This document shows positions 33,126-46,394 of a DNA stretch of 64,000 nucleotides, in pieces (position 1 is the stretch's first letter; every line of letters begins with the position of its first letter). Source of the stretch: Ligula intestinalis (lineage: Eukaryota > Platyhelminthes > Cestoda > Diphyllobothriidea > Diphyllobothriidae); the NCBI GenBank assembly GCA_036362985.1, contig JAYGXS010000002.1, positions 92,906,442 to 92,970,441 on the forward strand, read 5' to 3'. Made by a program: the position numbers and the translations under genes. The notes under the pieces are model-generated. The model was given only the letters and a program-made list of their open reading frames with translations. It was not told the origin of the DNA and ran no database searches.

Positions 33126-34236
33126 GGGAAGACATACAGCGCCTATCGCGGTCTCAACGATAAGTCGGAATTATCTCGTAGCTGTTCTTGATGTTTCAGC
33201 AAGATATTAATATTTGTGGTTACAAGAAAAGACACGGTAGTGTCAAACTTCTTAGTTTTGCGCATGTCTATCGGTATTGATGATGACACCCTAATTCTGG
33301 GAGGAAATTTTAATCTTTCGGATCAAATCACATCTTTAGTAACCAGGGCTGGCAAGAGTAGGCCTTCCGAAACCCGAAAATGTGCATTGGCGCTTACCAT
33401 TTTATAAAAAAATGTTTGAACGGCTAGTTAAATATTTGAGAAAGTAAGTCAGCATAATCCCTGAACTCGAGAAACTGACAAAACTGTTAGCATTTTCTGT
33501 TAGGAAAATTTTCGATATGTACGTAAAAAATTCAAAAATAACAAGAAAAACATTTAAACGACACAAATGATATAATGCTAAGTGTAGGAGACGATCATGC
33601 AGCACGATTTCCACAACCGTTAGTTCACACCCGTTAGATTACGCATAGAGTGGCTTAGGCATACGAGACGACAGAACTCCGATTTCCGTATGCGCCACTG
33701 TCGAACAGACAGGAAACAACGACTATTGGGAATTATAGAACTTCGACAGCCATAGATCTATGACTATAATTCAAAATTAAGTAAGAGTACTCAACAGATA
33801 ATTATTTGAACGATATATTAGTTTTCACATAGTTAACGAGAGAAAAAATACCTTCGTAATACTCAGAAAAAGGTCAAACATTCCACGCAAAAGAAAAAAG
33901 CACACGCCCGCATTCATAATCAAGACAGCTTTACAACGAAAAAACTTCGTATTAAAGTGAACGGAACACGTGGGGGGCTTAATACTTTAAGACCCAGATA
34001 GGGTCTTTGAAAAGTTTCTTCTTCGGAAAGCCATCACAACAGTTCTGGTTGCCTAGCTGTGCAACATACTCAACTTCAGTCGTAGACGCAGCACCACTTA
34101 CGCCTTCAGACACTTTAGCAAGAGAGGCAAAATATAGCTTAAGATGTAAACGCGTGTAGATCTCGAGATCTCCAGATCTGGACGAGTACAATTATACAAT
34201 TGTGACATCGCTCTAGAGAAATGATACTAGGGAATT

Positions 34237-34286
34237 ATAATAACTGCATTATCGAAATGTATACAAACCGATAATGCAGTTATAAT
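34237..34286. repeat. 18-bp hairpin (A1)
   Basis: Arms ATAATAACTGCATTATCG and CGATAATGCAGTTATAAT with a 14-base loop; one mismatched pair step at the outer end compared with the perfect A2 copy. Confidence 0.8.
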
Positions 34287-35281
34287 ATCTCATAATCTAT
34301 ACGAATACACAAAGAAGATTGAACGTTTTCGAGTTGAGGTTAGGGCAAGCCCTAAAACGTGGGACATGGTACTACGTGCCCCACATTTTGTTGTACAACT
34401 ACAGCTGTGCAGCTATAGGTGTGATAACTGATATTCGGATCACCATATGCAAATAGCTGGTACGGTCTTCAACAGTGGCCATTAAAATAAGCGACATTTA
34501 GTTAAAAAAATCTTACAGGAAAGCCCTGGAGCCACTGTACAACTCGGACTCCGTAATAATAAATAAAGTCCATCATTTTGTGTCCAGATGGGCTCTATCC
34601 CTTGTTACATGTGGTCGCGTTCAACGCGGTAACTACAAGGTTGCTCAAATAAGGTTACAGAAGTGGTCGATGTTATAAATGGATGAAGAAATATTAAACG
34701 CAGAAAATGTCATATCAAAAGTTTCTTCGTAGTGCTGGGTTCGAATTCTTGGATTTTACTCAAATTTGTTATGTGTATAATGCACCTTTCTCAGTCTTTA
34801 CATAACCGCTCACGTTACTTTTTTAGATGGCTCAGCGACGACGTCTGCTCCATTAAACCGCACCTCCAACCACACTACCTCAAAAATTTTGGCAGTTAAA
34901 TTAACAAAATCCAGGTGATAACTTCGTAACAGTTAAAGTTACGCCAACATTCTTCTTCTATAGGCATTGCACTCAGTCTTAAATTGGACTAAAACATGTT
35001 TGCTATATAGCAAACCACAAAATTGTATATCATATGTTCGTAGAGTTACAGCATATTTGATGGATACTAGGGAAGATTGAAGAAACTTTGGGTTCTCAAA
35101 CCTGTTGATAACAGACGTAGACTACGAACGGAACTGTGCAACCGTGATTCCTACAATTATCAAAGAATACGTTTTTTGTCATCGTTTCTTCCAGGAAGAC
35201 CTCTGTTGACTGTTGGGGTTTTCTGGTATCGGAAGTTTTTTGATTGAGCAGTGGGACACAAAGAATGCTTTTTAGATAATC

Positions 35282-37983
35282 TGAAGGTGTTTTTCCCCGG
35301 TACAAATTGAAAACAGGCGAAAACAGCAGAATTCATTGATATCAACAAATTTCGAGACAGCTCATCAGCTGCTTCTTGTCGTTGCACAAGAAAGTTAACG
35401 AAGACACATACAGGAGTGGTAAATCTCACAGAATTACTGTTAACAGCAAGGAACCTGAGTCAGTTTAAAAATTAATCGATAAAGGACGGGAACGTTAAGT
35501 CAACATATGGGGAATAGTGGATGGGAGAAGTTAACGGAAAACACGTGGGAAATTAAATTAAATGGCCAATCACCAGGGCAGTTGGAGGTTGACGACATGA
35601 TCAAGCTGCTTGCATAGGTCAGGTTTCTCCCACCGTATGTATGCAGCTTCTAAATAGCGCAGGATTCGGTTTGTTCGGGCCCGAACAAGTACTCGAAACG
35701 CTGTTTTAACGTCGACAGAATGACCGCTGTCTAATAGATGCTTGGTAATGGAGGACCTTGGTATTCTGTCTTCTTGCTTCAAAAGCCAATTAGGCAAGTG
35801 CTCAGCGGCCCTGGCTGCGAGTTGCCTTTGCGTGCGCCCAATGTATTTGCATCCGCAATTACATGTGAATTCGTAAACACAATTGGAGGTGGCGTGCAAT
35901 GGCAGAGCATACTTTGGCCGTTTTCATGGAATACTTCTGGTAGAACTTAAGAAGACTAATTTTGCTGCGTTGTAGGTCCTTTCTATCGTACAGCGTAATC
36001 GTCGCTTGATTGTGTTGGAAATGTCGTCACCTTTGAATGGTGAGGATATCATGACGGGCTTTTTCGGAACTGACTGTTCCAGAAATTTTGGCCGTAGGGG
36101 ATTGCTGTACTTTTGAATAAAGCGTGCCGGGTAGCCACAGTTGAGTAGGGCTGAGTTAAGACGAGAAAGCTCTTCTGGTAGTCTCACTAGAGCAAATGTT
36201 CCTTGCTCGTTGAAAAAGGTTCTGTACCATATTACGCTTCCACTGAATTGGCACGAAGCTCATGAAGTGTAGATATTGCCCTTTCCAGGTCTTTTTGTGG
36301 AAAACCGAGCGCCTTATGGAACCATCATCCTCTCTAAACATGAGGACGTCTAGGTAGGGGAGCTTGTTATCCTGCTCTGTTTCCATTGTAAATTTAATTT
36401 TAGGATGTAAAGTGTTCATAAATTTGAGAAGGTCATCAGCCTCTTCATTGGAATCAACAATTGTGAATATGTCATCCATATATCTTCTGTATAAGATTGT
36501 ATTGGTAAGTCTTGAAGACGCTTTTTCTTCTAGATAACCTATAAAAACATCCGCAAATGTGGGCCCTAGCGGACTGCCCATTGCTACTCCGTCAATTTGC
36601 CTGTAAAGTTGTCCATTAAATAGAAATTGAACATTTTTGGTGCAGAGTAACAGTAATTGGCGCAGTATTGCAGGTGACAGGCGTGTTTCGGACGCATGGG
36701 CACAAATAATGTCTATTGTCTCTTCCAGCGGTACATTTGTAAATAGTGATTCGACGTCTAGTGAAATCATAAATTTATCAGTAACGTTTTGAAGCTTGAT
36801 GTCCTCGATAAATTGAAAAGTGTCCTTCGTAGTGTAAGTGGAGAACCGTTCTCGAATGGGCTTTATTTCCTTTACAAGCCATTGTGCTTATCTATGTTGA
36901 GGGTAATTGGACATAGAGAGAATTGGTCGTACAGGTATATCCTTTTTGTGAGTTTTGGGGAGTCCGTATAGTCTAGGGATATGGGTACCTCTGGGCTTTA
37001 GGGAAAGCGCAGTTGAGGAGTCAATAAGATTATCTTCTGACAATTGTTTAATCAGTTTCCAGGCAGAGTTTTCTTTTGCCTTAGTTTCCTCTTTACCTGA
37101 CGTCTCTAGACGAAATTTGCTCTGATCGCTTAAAATGGATTCCATTTTTCTTACATAGTCCTTTCGGTTAAGGATGACCACTCCATGACCTGTATCGGGT
37201 TTGGAAATGGTGATTTCTTCATTGTGTTTCAGTGCAGAAAGAGCATCTATGTGTTCTTTAGTCAGTGGTGTCAGTTGTGTTACTGGAGCTTTGCGGTACT
37301 GATGCGCAATGTCGACCATTTTTGCCTTCACCCAGTTCACATCACCAGTGGATCTGGGTAATAGATCTGCCAGCTGTGAACTTAGGTCTTCAAATTGCGC
37401 CTCAAGTTCTATTGGGTTTATTCTCCTGTTTGGAACGCAAAAATCTAGTCCTAGTGATAAAGCCTCTGATTGAAGCTTAGTAAGTTTGATGTCAGATAAA
37501 TTGAGAATAATTTCATCTATGTTCGGAGGAAATTTGTCACCAATAGATGTCTTGCATAATGTCTTCCTTAATTTAAGGCCGTTAGTCTCTCTTGTCTTCT
37601 TTTGTATAATACATGCATGTTTCATGAACATTAACCAACAGTAAAAACTTATCTTATCCAAAACATGCTTTGCTTGATCCAAGCGACATTTGTTGGTACA
37701 GACTTGCGCCACCAAGTCTTCAATTCTTGATTGTGCAAGGCGGTTCAGATTTTTAATGGTTGGACGCAATTTTCCTCGACGGAGGACCTTGTAGAATTCC
37801 ACTGGATATTCCTTGTTATTAATGCAATTCTGTAGAAATTTAATGTGTGTATTGTGCTTCGTTATTTTGCAACGCAATTCTAAAAGTCTATCCAGAGACT
37901 TTATTATATCCAAGGGGAGGTGCCGTTTGAGAAATTTGAAGGTGTTTTTCCCCGGTACAAATTGAAAACAGGCGAAAACAGCA
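35282..37983 (-). mobile_element. Penelope-like element PLE-1 with terminal repeats
   Basis: A PLE transcribed leftwards. A repeat starting GAAGGTGTTTTTCCCC and GGTACAAATTGAAAACAGG is present at the 3' end (from 35283) and again at the 5' end (from about 37937), where it overlaps the start of the coding frame (FACFQFVPGKNTF); these are the element's pseudo-LTRs. Coding between them carries the RT and GIY-YIG domains. Insertion is at the A/B segment boundary: TTTTAGATAATC at 35270-35281 precedes it. The 5' side is cut by the assembly gap at 37984. Confidence 0.85.
35570..37980 (-). pseudogene. PLE-1 reverse transcriptase and GIY-YIG protein, nearly intact
   Basis: Order: N-terminal region (LDRLLELRCKITKHN), a finger block RPILSMSNYPQHR, SLDVESLFTNVPLEETIDII, the GVAMGSPLGPTFADVFIGY block, catalytic YRRYMDDIFTIV, NKLPYLDVLMFREDDGS, the connector VPKKPVMISSPFKGDDISN and finally CVYEFTCNCGCKYIGRTQRQ with AEHLP, the GIY-YIG endonuclease. 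One in-frame TAA lies at 36888-36890, inside the conserved YPQHR-AQWLVKEIKP region, and frameshifts lie near 36160-36190 and 35900-35925. Otherwise about 800 codons are readable, so the copy is fairly young. It would act in the nucleus by target-primed reverse transcription. Confidence 0.85.
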
Positions 37984-38083
37984 NNNNNNNNNNNNNNNNN
38001 NNNNNNNNNNNNNNNNNNNNNNNNNNNNNNNNNNNNNNNNNNNNNNNNNNNNNNNNNNNNNNNNNNNNNNNNNNNNNNNNNNN
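37984..38083. other. Assembly gap of 100 N
   Basis: Placeholder gap. Left edge is inside the PLE-1 5' terminal repeat; right edge starts inside segment A at the same point as A1's beginning. The contigs on each side overlap in content, which suggests they are alternatives rather than neighbours. Confidence 0.99.
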
Positions 38084-38345
38084 AAAAAAATCCATCACAA
38101 TAAACTCCTATTGCTGAGGATTTCGATGCCGATTGAGAAAAATTCAACCTTATATTGGCGGAATTTAACGGAAAGGGGAAGTCAGGTTACTGAAAATGTA
38201 AAAGTAGGTTATTGTTATAAGTCAAAGGCAAAAAGGACCTCTTAAGACATCCTACCGCATCTTGAAACTCAGATAGTCTAATAACGACCAGAAATATATG
38301 CAGGTAGGAGTACTGATAAAAAACAACGATATTGAGATAATCCAG

Positions 38346-38440
38346 TCAATTGACCCAACTGGAAAAAGTAGCGGCATCGATGGGATTCGAACCCCTTCGA
38401 ATAATTAAGTGGTTTTAGCACCCATTTAGATGGATTCTAG
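38346..38440 (-). repeat. Truncated tRNA-like element with one arm (A2)
   Basis: Same as in A1, here with the intact B box on the minus strand: GGGGTTCGAATCCCATC. The arm TCAATTGACCCAACTGGAAA precedes it. Confidence 0.5.
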
Positions 38441-39054
38441 ATGATTGCTTAGAAAATCCTGCCTTTATCATTGATATAGGTTTGTTTCCCTAAATTTGTT
38501 GTGCATAGAACACTAAAAAACTTCTGCCGGTTGCACCGTTCTTGTCGTGTTCTCTATTCGGGGGCTCACACAGGACGTCATTGGGCAGCAATATTTCGGC
38601 CTGGGCATTCATCACAACAGATACAAGCCGCGCGAGTAATGAGATCGATCTAGCCGCCGGCTATGATTTATATTTTGACCTATCACTCTTCAAACCGAAA
38701 GCCACACTGCATATTATTCCTCTTGGACGCCACAATCTGATTGGCCCAACTTTTACGCTCTGCTTGGCATAAGTACGCTGTATAAGCTGTGCTTAAAGAC
38801 TTACTTTTGCGCCATTCCTCTTGTGCTCTTCCTCGTGGACTTACAAGGCGTAATTAGACGGCTTTTGGCAACACATTACAAAAACTATCTACAAAGGTCC
38901 TTGATGAAACTACAAGAGACCCCAGGAGGCGCATGCCATCTGATTTTATCTATGAAATCAATTTCACTATAGTTGGCATTTCCGACCACATTTGGTAGGA
39001 CTATGTGTCCGCGGCCCACTAGTAAAATGTGCAACTTGTAAACCTTCAGGAGCA

Positions 39055-39515
39055 AAGGTTCTGGTTTATTCGGACCTAGGGTTGGGTATGGCTAGCTGAT
39101 GACGGCTAGTTAGCATATAGTCAACGTTTTCGTTGTTGGGCCTCATTCCTGCGTATGCATAGGTTATGAGGCAGCTCAGGGTGAGAAGCGGGAACAGGAA
39201 ACGGGGGTGAGGCGATACAAATTACCAACGTGCGAGGAGACCAAATAAACACCGACGCCCCGGTTACAGACAGTGTCAACGCGGAGTAGAGTGCATGTGA
39301 CTGTTATCAGGCGATTGGGGCAGCCTGTGGTTACCATCTAGAAACGCGAGCCACACAGACCGGTTCAAATAAGATTGCGGAACAAAGTAGCGGCATATAT
39401 CGCGAGCCACAAGCCAGAGTATTCACTCTCTGAAGATGGATAGACGAGACAACTATCCGAGACGCCAGATTAAAACATATAAAGCTCTCCCGGTGAATGA
39501 CCTTTCTTCTATCTG
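39055..39515. repeat. Repeat family R1, copy 3 (in A2)
   Basis: Nearly identical to 32070-32520; copied with the whole A segment. Confidence 0.55.
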
Positions 39516-40064
39516 GAAATCAAATTTTCACTACTATTACCATACAAAAGGCATTTTCTAAAATTGTGACCACGAGCATAGCCCGATGTTCTTCAGGGAT
39601 AACACTTTTCTGAGTGGGCAGCAAGCAGTTATGTTCACTGATAAATAAAGACACTGAACAGGCAGTAATACACTAAAAATCTGCTCTAAGTACAAAACAG
39701 ACGTGTTCCTAAAATTTGGGAATAGGGATACATGAATGGCTAGACGGTCCTTCGATCAGAGATTCTAAGCTGTCGGTTTTTGACGATCGTGATCCGCTAA
39801 GATAAGGAAGAAGATCTTTATTAGATGTTTAAGCCTGAAGTAAATTGATTCAATTGTAAAATTACAGTCCAATAAATCGGACATTCACAGAGCATTGGAA
39901 TGTAACAATGTCTAATGTCATGGCAACTGCATAGAGGGCATTGAAAAATAGAATGAAAAAAAATAAAATCAGACCACCAAAAACAATTAAAATTGTAACT
40001 AAGAGGACTCGAACAGTGCCATACTGTCCTTATCTGCTTCTTCAAAGTAAATGGGCAATATGCA

Positions 40065-40127
40065 CGACGAGCGAAAGAGTTAGAACGACGACCGAAAGAG
40101 GTAGAATGACGACCGAAAGACTTTTTG
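40065..40127 (+). repeat. 21-base tandem repeat, three units (A2)
   Basis: Cleaner copy than in A1: CGACGAGCGAAAGAGTTAGA, CGACCGAAAGAGGTAGAA and GACGACCGAAAGAC units in a row. Confidence 0.6.
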
Positions 40128-41240
40128 GGAAGACATACAGCGCCTATCGTGGTCTCAACGATAAGTCGGAATTATCTCGTAGCTGTTCTTGATGTTTCAG
40201 CAAGATATTAATGTTGGTGGTTTTAAGAAAAGAAACGGTATTGTAAAACTTCCTAGTTTTGCGCCTGTCTATCGGTATTGATGATGACACCCTAATTCTG
40301 GGAGGAAATTATAATCTTTCGGATCAAATCACATCTTTAGTAACCAGGGCTGGCAAGATTAGGCCTTCCGAAACCCAAAAATGTGCATTGGCGCTTACCA
40401 TTTTATAAAAAAATGTTTGAACGGCTAGTTAACTATTTGAGAAAGTAAGTCAGCATAATCTCTGAACTCAAGAAACTGACAAAACTGTTAGCATTTTCTG
40501 TTGGGCAAATTTTCGATATGTACGTAAAAAAAGCAAAAATAACAAGAAAAACATTTAAACGACACAAATGACCTAATGCAAAGTGTAGGAGACTATCATG
40601 CAGCACGATTTCCACAACCGTTAGTTCACACCCGTTAGATTACGCATAGAGTGGCTCAGGCACACGAGACGAAAGAACTCTGATTTCCGTATGCGCCACT
40701 GTCGTTCAGACAGGAAACAACGACTACTGGGAATTATAGAACTTCGACAGCCATAGATCTATGACTATAATTCATAATTAAGTAAAATTGCTCAACAGAT
40801 AATTATTTGAACGATATATTAGTTTTCGCAGAGTTAAGAGAGAAACAATACCTTCGTAATACTCAGAAAAAGGTCAAACATTCCACGCAAAAAACAGCAC
40901 ACGCCCGCATTCATAATCAAGACAGCTTTCCAAAGGAAAAACTTCGTATTCAAGTGAACGGAACACGTGGGGCGCTTACTACTTTAAGACCCAGATAGGG
41001 TCTTTGAAAAGTTACTTCTTCGGAAAGCCATCACAACAGTTTTCGTTGCCTCGCTGTGCAACATACTCAACTTCAGTCGTAGAAGCTGCACCACTTACGC
41101 CTTCACACACTTCAGCAAGAGAGGCAAAATATAGCTTAAGATGTAAACGCGTGTAGATCTTGAGATCTCCAGATTCGGACGAGTACAATTATACAATCCC
41201 ACATTGTGATATCGCTCTAGAGAAATGCTACTAGGGAATT

Positions 41241-41290
41241 ATAATAACTGCATTATCGAAATGTATACAAACCGATAATGCAGTTATTAT
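41241..41290. repeat. Perfect 18-bp hairpin (A2)
   Basis: ATAATAACTGCATTATCG at 41241-41258 and its exact reverse complement CGATAATGCAGTTATTAT at 41273-41290 enclose a 14-base loop. Nearby, TTAGGGCTAGCCCTAA at about 41345 is a perfect palindrome. Confidence 0.85.
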
Positions 41291-43210
41291 ATCTCATGAT
41301 CTATACGAATACACAAAGAAGATTGAACGTTTTCGAGCTGATGTTAGGGCTAGCCCTAAAACGTGGGACATATGGTACTACGTGCCCCACATTTTGTTGT
41401 ACAACTACAGCTGTGCAGCTATAGGTGTGATAACTGAAATTCGGATCTCCATATGCAACTTGCTGGTACGGTCTTCAACAGTGGCCATGAAAATAAGCGA
41501 TATTAAGTTAAAAAATCTTACAGGAAGGCCCTGGAGCCACTGTACAACTCGGACTCCGTAATAATAAACAAAGTCCATCATTTTGTGTCCAGATGGGCTC
41601 TATTCCTTGTTACATGTGGTCGCGTTCAACGCGGTAACTACAAGGTTGCTCAAATAAGGTTACAGAAGTGGTCGATTTTATAAATGGAGGAAGAAATATT
41701 TAACGCAGAAAATGTCATATCAAAAGTTTCTTCGTAGTGCTGGGTTCAAATTCTTGGATTTTACTCAAATTTGAAATGTGCATAATGCACCTTCCTCAGT
41801 CTTTACATAACCGCTCACGTTACGTTTTTATATGGCTTAGCAACGACGTCTGCTCCATTAAACCCCGCCTCCAACCACGCTACCTCAACAATTTTGGCAG
41901 TTTAATTAACATAATTCAGGTGATCTCTTCATAACAGTTAAAGTTACACCAACATTCTTCTTCTATATGGTTTCGTTCGCATTGCACTCAGTCTTACATT
42001 GGACTAAAACATGTTTGCTATATAGCAAACAACAAAATTTTCTATCATATGTTCATAGAGTTACAGCGTATGTGATGGATACTAGAGGAGATTGAAGAAA
42101 CTTTGCATTCTATTACCTCTTGAAAACAGACGTAGATTACGAACGGAACTGTCCAACCGTGATTCCTACAAGTTTCACAGAATACGTTTTTTTGTCCTCG
42201 TTTCTTCCAGGGAGACTTCTGTTGACTGTTGGGGTCTTCTGGTCAAGGAAGTTTTTCGATTTAGCAGTGGGATGCAAAGAATGCTTTTTAGATAATCGTA
42301 TATTACCTTGAATGCCATGAGAGTAGAAAGAAATAAGCCGACATAGGAAATTGAAACTGTTTTTTTCTGTCATTTTATGTAGGCCTTATTTTACCTCATG
42401 CCCACAAGAAGGCTGATATTTTAAAGCCCAAGAAAAAACAAGGACCTTCAGCCTTAAATTTAAAATAAAATATCTATTTTTGTGGCAGCCCTTCAGACAG
42501 CTGAGTGCTATTTTTAACAGAGTTAGCATTAGGCTATTACGGCAGACTTCAAATCACTCGGCTGCCTAACTAAAATATGTAGCCAATCTAAATGAGAGAC
42601 TAAAATGCGCTTCCATCATTTTGCGATGTACTCGTAGAGTAAATGTCGCGCTAACTGTGTGGCAGATGTAGGCATGTTATCACTTCTGCGCTCGTGTAGA
42701 TACCCCCCAGAAATGCCGGGTGTGGTTCACGTAGTTTATTTTCAAGGATATTAGCACCCTCTTCTTTACATGAAGCCTTATTTATGCAGCTGCCACATAT
42801 AATGGAAGTTATTCATCATGGAAAAAGTATTGTCTTTCGATAATAAGCACTGGCCAAGTTGTAAATTTTACCCGTAGTTATGCAGGTTTTCCTTTCCGGT
42901 TTACTAAAGTAAACCGCATGCAGTTTTCAGAACGAAGACGTAACCTGTTTATTTCCCTGCGCAAGTTCATGGCAAGTCCACAAGAATAATGCGAACGATA
43001 AGACTGCAATCTGTCCTAAAATCGCAATCTGCCTTAAAGTATATGCGTTATGTCAGAAATTACGATGGATACACCCCAATTGTCGTCTGCAGCATCGAGG
43101 GCATAATAATATAATGATATGTTTATCATGCCAGTTTACAGGAAATTGTAAAGAGTTGGTAATGCACCGCTTGGGCGCCTTCCAAAACCTAGAACACCGT
43201 AAAAAACCTA

Positions 43211-43295
43211 AAACAAACTCCCTATGTTGCAGCCAGTATTGATTTATTTCAGGTTTTGTGTTTTGTCAATACTGGGCGAGATAGGGAGTTTGTTT
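43211..43295. repeat. Conserved hairpin in B1
   Basis: AAACAAACTCCCTAT pairs with ATAGGGAGTTTGTTT exactly (15 bp). An inner CCAGTATTGA/TCAATACTGG stem (10 bp) follows after a small internal loop. The same hairpin with one changed base occurs in B2. Confidence 0.8.
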
Positions 43296-43559
43296 CAAGT
43301 GAAAAACCTGACTTCAAAAGTATGATACAAATGGAATATATTTACAGTAGTAAGCTAAGTTGACACATCAGCTGGAGAAAAGTTGCATATCGTTTAAGGA
43401 AATTAGTTCGAGACGGAGAGGGCTGGCACAAGAACACAGTGCTCTCAGTCTTCCTTCAATGGTTGTCGGCAAAAGTTGCGCGCTATCGGCTGAAGGGTTA
43501 GAAGACTGCGGGCTGCTTCTGAAGCAGCATTATCTTCAGCATGAAGCCTGGCGGGGGTC

Positions 43560-46384
43560 AAAGTCCACGAACGCCATTAGAGTGAAAGAGAGATTCCACC
43601 GAGTCAGCACCCAAAATTCGTAAAAGTTGTCCTTAATGTAGAAAATTAGTTATAGCTCTCTTATAGCTCTCTGGATTTTAATACTTTCGGGCAGATTTTC
43701 CCAGATTGATATGGCGTTTACTTTAAAGAATTGCCGGTACTTAATTATGCATGCAATAGGAAGAAATAAAAATACGTCTCGATGACTGGCGCGTCAAGAG
43801 TGCTCGAGCTGCCTTATTGTACTGAGAGGATTAAAGGGTGTACCATTTTGAAGTTCGAACAGTAAAAATACACTCTTCTGCAATCTACGAAGCAACAGGG
43901 GATCCAGCTTTATAAGTTCGCACCTTCGTTGGTAGGCTAAGTTACGGTGTTCTGTAGTGAAAAGTCTTCTAGTGAAGAAGTGCTGCACCGATTCTATTTT
44001 CTGCCGTTCACTAGTGCGCAGAAAACTGAAAAGGGGCGAGCAGTATTAAAGATAAGGTCTCACGTACATATTATAAAAACTAGTTCTAATTTTTATAGCC
44101 TTTAAATTTGTAAGGATAAATCCGGTGGTTTGGCGTGCTTTCGAGACTATCAGGGCACAGTGCTCTGACATATTGAGACTATTAGAGTAGGATATGCCAA
44201 ATCCTTGATAACTCCTGGGACATTTAGTTCGTGGCCGTCAATGCTTAATTCCGGATGATGATCACCGCCAACAACCATAACGGAACATTTGTGCTATGAA
44301 AGGGTGAGTAGCCATGTGCAACACCACTGGGCGAAGGCCTGAAGATCCTTTTTATCAGCTTGAGCACGATGTTGCGATCTGTCGGTTTATATCGATAAGC
44401 GACTTTTAAATCATCAGCGTACATGAAGGGTCTGCCATCTTGAAAAAATCTGAAACGTCGTTGACAAACAGGCAAAATAGGAGTGGACCCAGTATATACC
44501 CTGTATAAATCCACTCCTCATATGCCTGGGGTTGCAGATAACATTGGAAATTTTTACTCGTTGTCTGCGAGCATCCAAATAGGAAGATATGAAGTTCAGA
44601 CGCTTGCTACCTTTGCCGAAGGAGGCCAGTTTTAAAAGGAGAAGGTTATGATCGACCCGATCAAAGGCCTTAGTAAAATCAAAAAAGACGCCATAAATGG
44701 CAAAACCGCTGTCTCTAGATTGCAGCACATAATCAAAGAAAGAGAGCTGGCAGGTGTCACAGGATCGTTTATCGAGCAAGCCATGTTGAGCTGTATTGAG
44801 CAGGTTGTTCTCTGTCAAGTGACGCATAATGTTTTCTTTGATCAAGGTCTCCAAGATCTTCTAGGCTGCGGGAAGTGTATTTATTGGCCTAAACTTGTCA
44901 AATGACGTCGATTGGCCATGCTTGCGAATAGGCATTATGTGCGCTTCCTTCCACAACGAAAAAAAGGTTTCGCTCTTAAGAGCAAGATTAAATACCTTAC
45001 AAAGAATAGACGGAAAGATATCATTGGCTTCAGCTTTTAGAAGGCTAACTGGGACGCCATCTGATCCTGGACTATAAGATTGATGATAACGAGGAATGGC
45101 TACAGTCACGTCCCAGAGAGTAAAACTTATGGTTTAGAGTACGGGACCAGTCCAAGCCCGGATAACCAGAGGTGCAGCGAACGAGCTTTCACTAATTATT
45201 TTAGATAGTAACGCATTGAAGCTATGGGTGGTCAACTTAGCGTCAGCTATGGGGTTTCCTTAGGCGTCTTGAAGTATGGGGTGTTGCATTTTCCTCTGCG
45301 CTTTTACTGTACGCGAAAAGAGTTTCGCAACATTAAGGGAAGGGTTTTCAGCAAAGTGGGCCTCATCGGCTATCTCCTTTTCTTCGGAGAGCTTCTTAGC
45401 GTGCTCAAAGATCAGTGTGATCAAGGGCAGAACGGAAGTGTCGCTCTGCCGATGCAAACGACGAGAGAGTTTACGCAGCCTACGACGGAAAGACAAAGGA
45501 AGGTACACCTCATGCTTGACATGTATTACTTTCTTACGGGGGACAAAGTGGAAGATGAGTGGATCCTGCGCTTTGTACAGTGCATCGGTACAAACTCTTA
45601 CATCTAAACATTGGAAAAATTCAGACCAGTCAAGAGCGTTTAGATTTGCAAGTAGGTCCGCCGTGTTTGCTGATCGGAAGTCATGATAAAAACTTTACTT
45701 TTGGGAAAATGTTTCATCAGCCTCCTGTTCTTGTTCACTAACAACTGTCTAAGGATGACACTGAAAGTGGTTCGCATTCCTATCAAAAATAGGTCGAGTA
45801 TGTTTGCTCCTCGAGTGGGAAAATCGACTACCTGATCCCACATGCCGATATCTACTGCCTCAAGTAAGTTTTCGAACTTTGAATGACCGGATGGTGGAAA
45901 CCATGGCACGTCAGGAAGGCTTAAATCGCCTGCAATCAAGCAGTACTTAAGATTCAAGTCAGCTGCGGCATGAAATGTCTGAAAGAGACAAAGATCGTAG
46001 TCCACATTGGCATTAGATGGGCGATAAACACAGCCAACAAGTAAGGACTATTTTTTTGAGAACAACTCGTAGCCAGCAGCTCTCCTTCACCGCCATGAAT
46101 TGTGGAAAGCCCAACTAGAGAAATGCAAGTGGCTGTTTAATAAAGATGCAGCTTCCTCCACCACGACCATCGTCTCGATCGTTCTGAATGCATGTACAGC
46201 CTAGAACAGAGAGTTCGGAGCCAGCTACACAGGCCGATGCCCATGTCTCAGTTACCATAACAATGTCTGGGCGGTTGACGAAAAACAGAGTCTGGAGAAG
46301 AGACATTTTATTAAGCAGTGACCTGGTATTTAAATCTTTCAAGATTACATCAGACATTTCCACCATTTTAACTCCAACAGACAA
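43560..46384 (-). pseudogene. LINE-A, CR1/Jockey-type LINE ORF2, broken
   Basis: Minus-strand order: endonuclease start (LKDLNTRSLLNKMSLLQTLF, MVTETWASA, DDGRGGGSCIFIKQ), AGDLSLPDVPWF (the usual GDFN is changed), DFPTRGANILDLFL, a linker (YLPLSFRRRLRKLSRRLH), RT blocks SPGSDGVPVSLLK, FRPINTLPA, FFDFTKAFDRVDHNLLLLKL, catalytic MYADDLKVAYRY and a C-terminal region near 43680-43990. Several stops and frameshifts split it. Compared with LINE-B the conserved RT block after KISNVI is damaged (SGFIQGIYWVH instead of SGVIQGSVLGP). It starts right beside a PLE tail. Confidence 0.8.
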
Positions 46385-46394
46385 AGGCTCGCGT

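Larger units (their letters stand above)
31087..35281. repeat. Segment A, copy A1
   Basis: About 4.2 kb that returns as A2 at 38084-42297 in direct orientation with very high similarity (scattered single changes and small indels). It contains a truncated tRNA-like element, an R1 repeat, a short 21-base tandem repeat and an 18-bp hairpin, all shared with A2. No real gene was recognised; the longest shared frame (31544-31774) overlaps LTR-like sequence. A1 ends exactly where a PLE starts. Confidence 0.85.
38084..42297. repeat. Segment A, copy A2
   Basis: Direct repeat of A1, starting at the gap edge. Unlike A1 it continues uninterrupted through TTTTAGATAATCGTATATT into segment B1, so it is the empty site for the PLE insertion. 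Confidence 0.85.

Noticed and set aside
35300..35345. A second hammerhead in PLE-1 (CTGATGAGCTGTCTCGAAA on the minus strand near 35360)
   Set aside because: The core words are present and kept in the copy at 56040, but stem II would be a single pair with the canonical core and no matching cleavage site was found. Noted only as suggestive.
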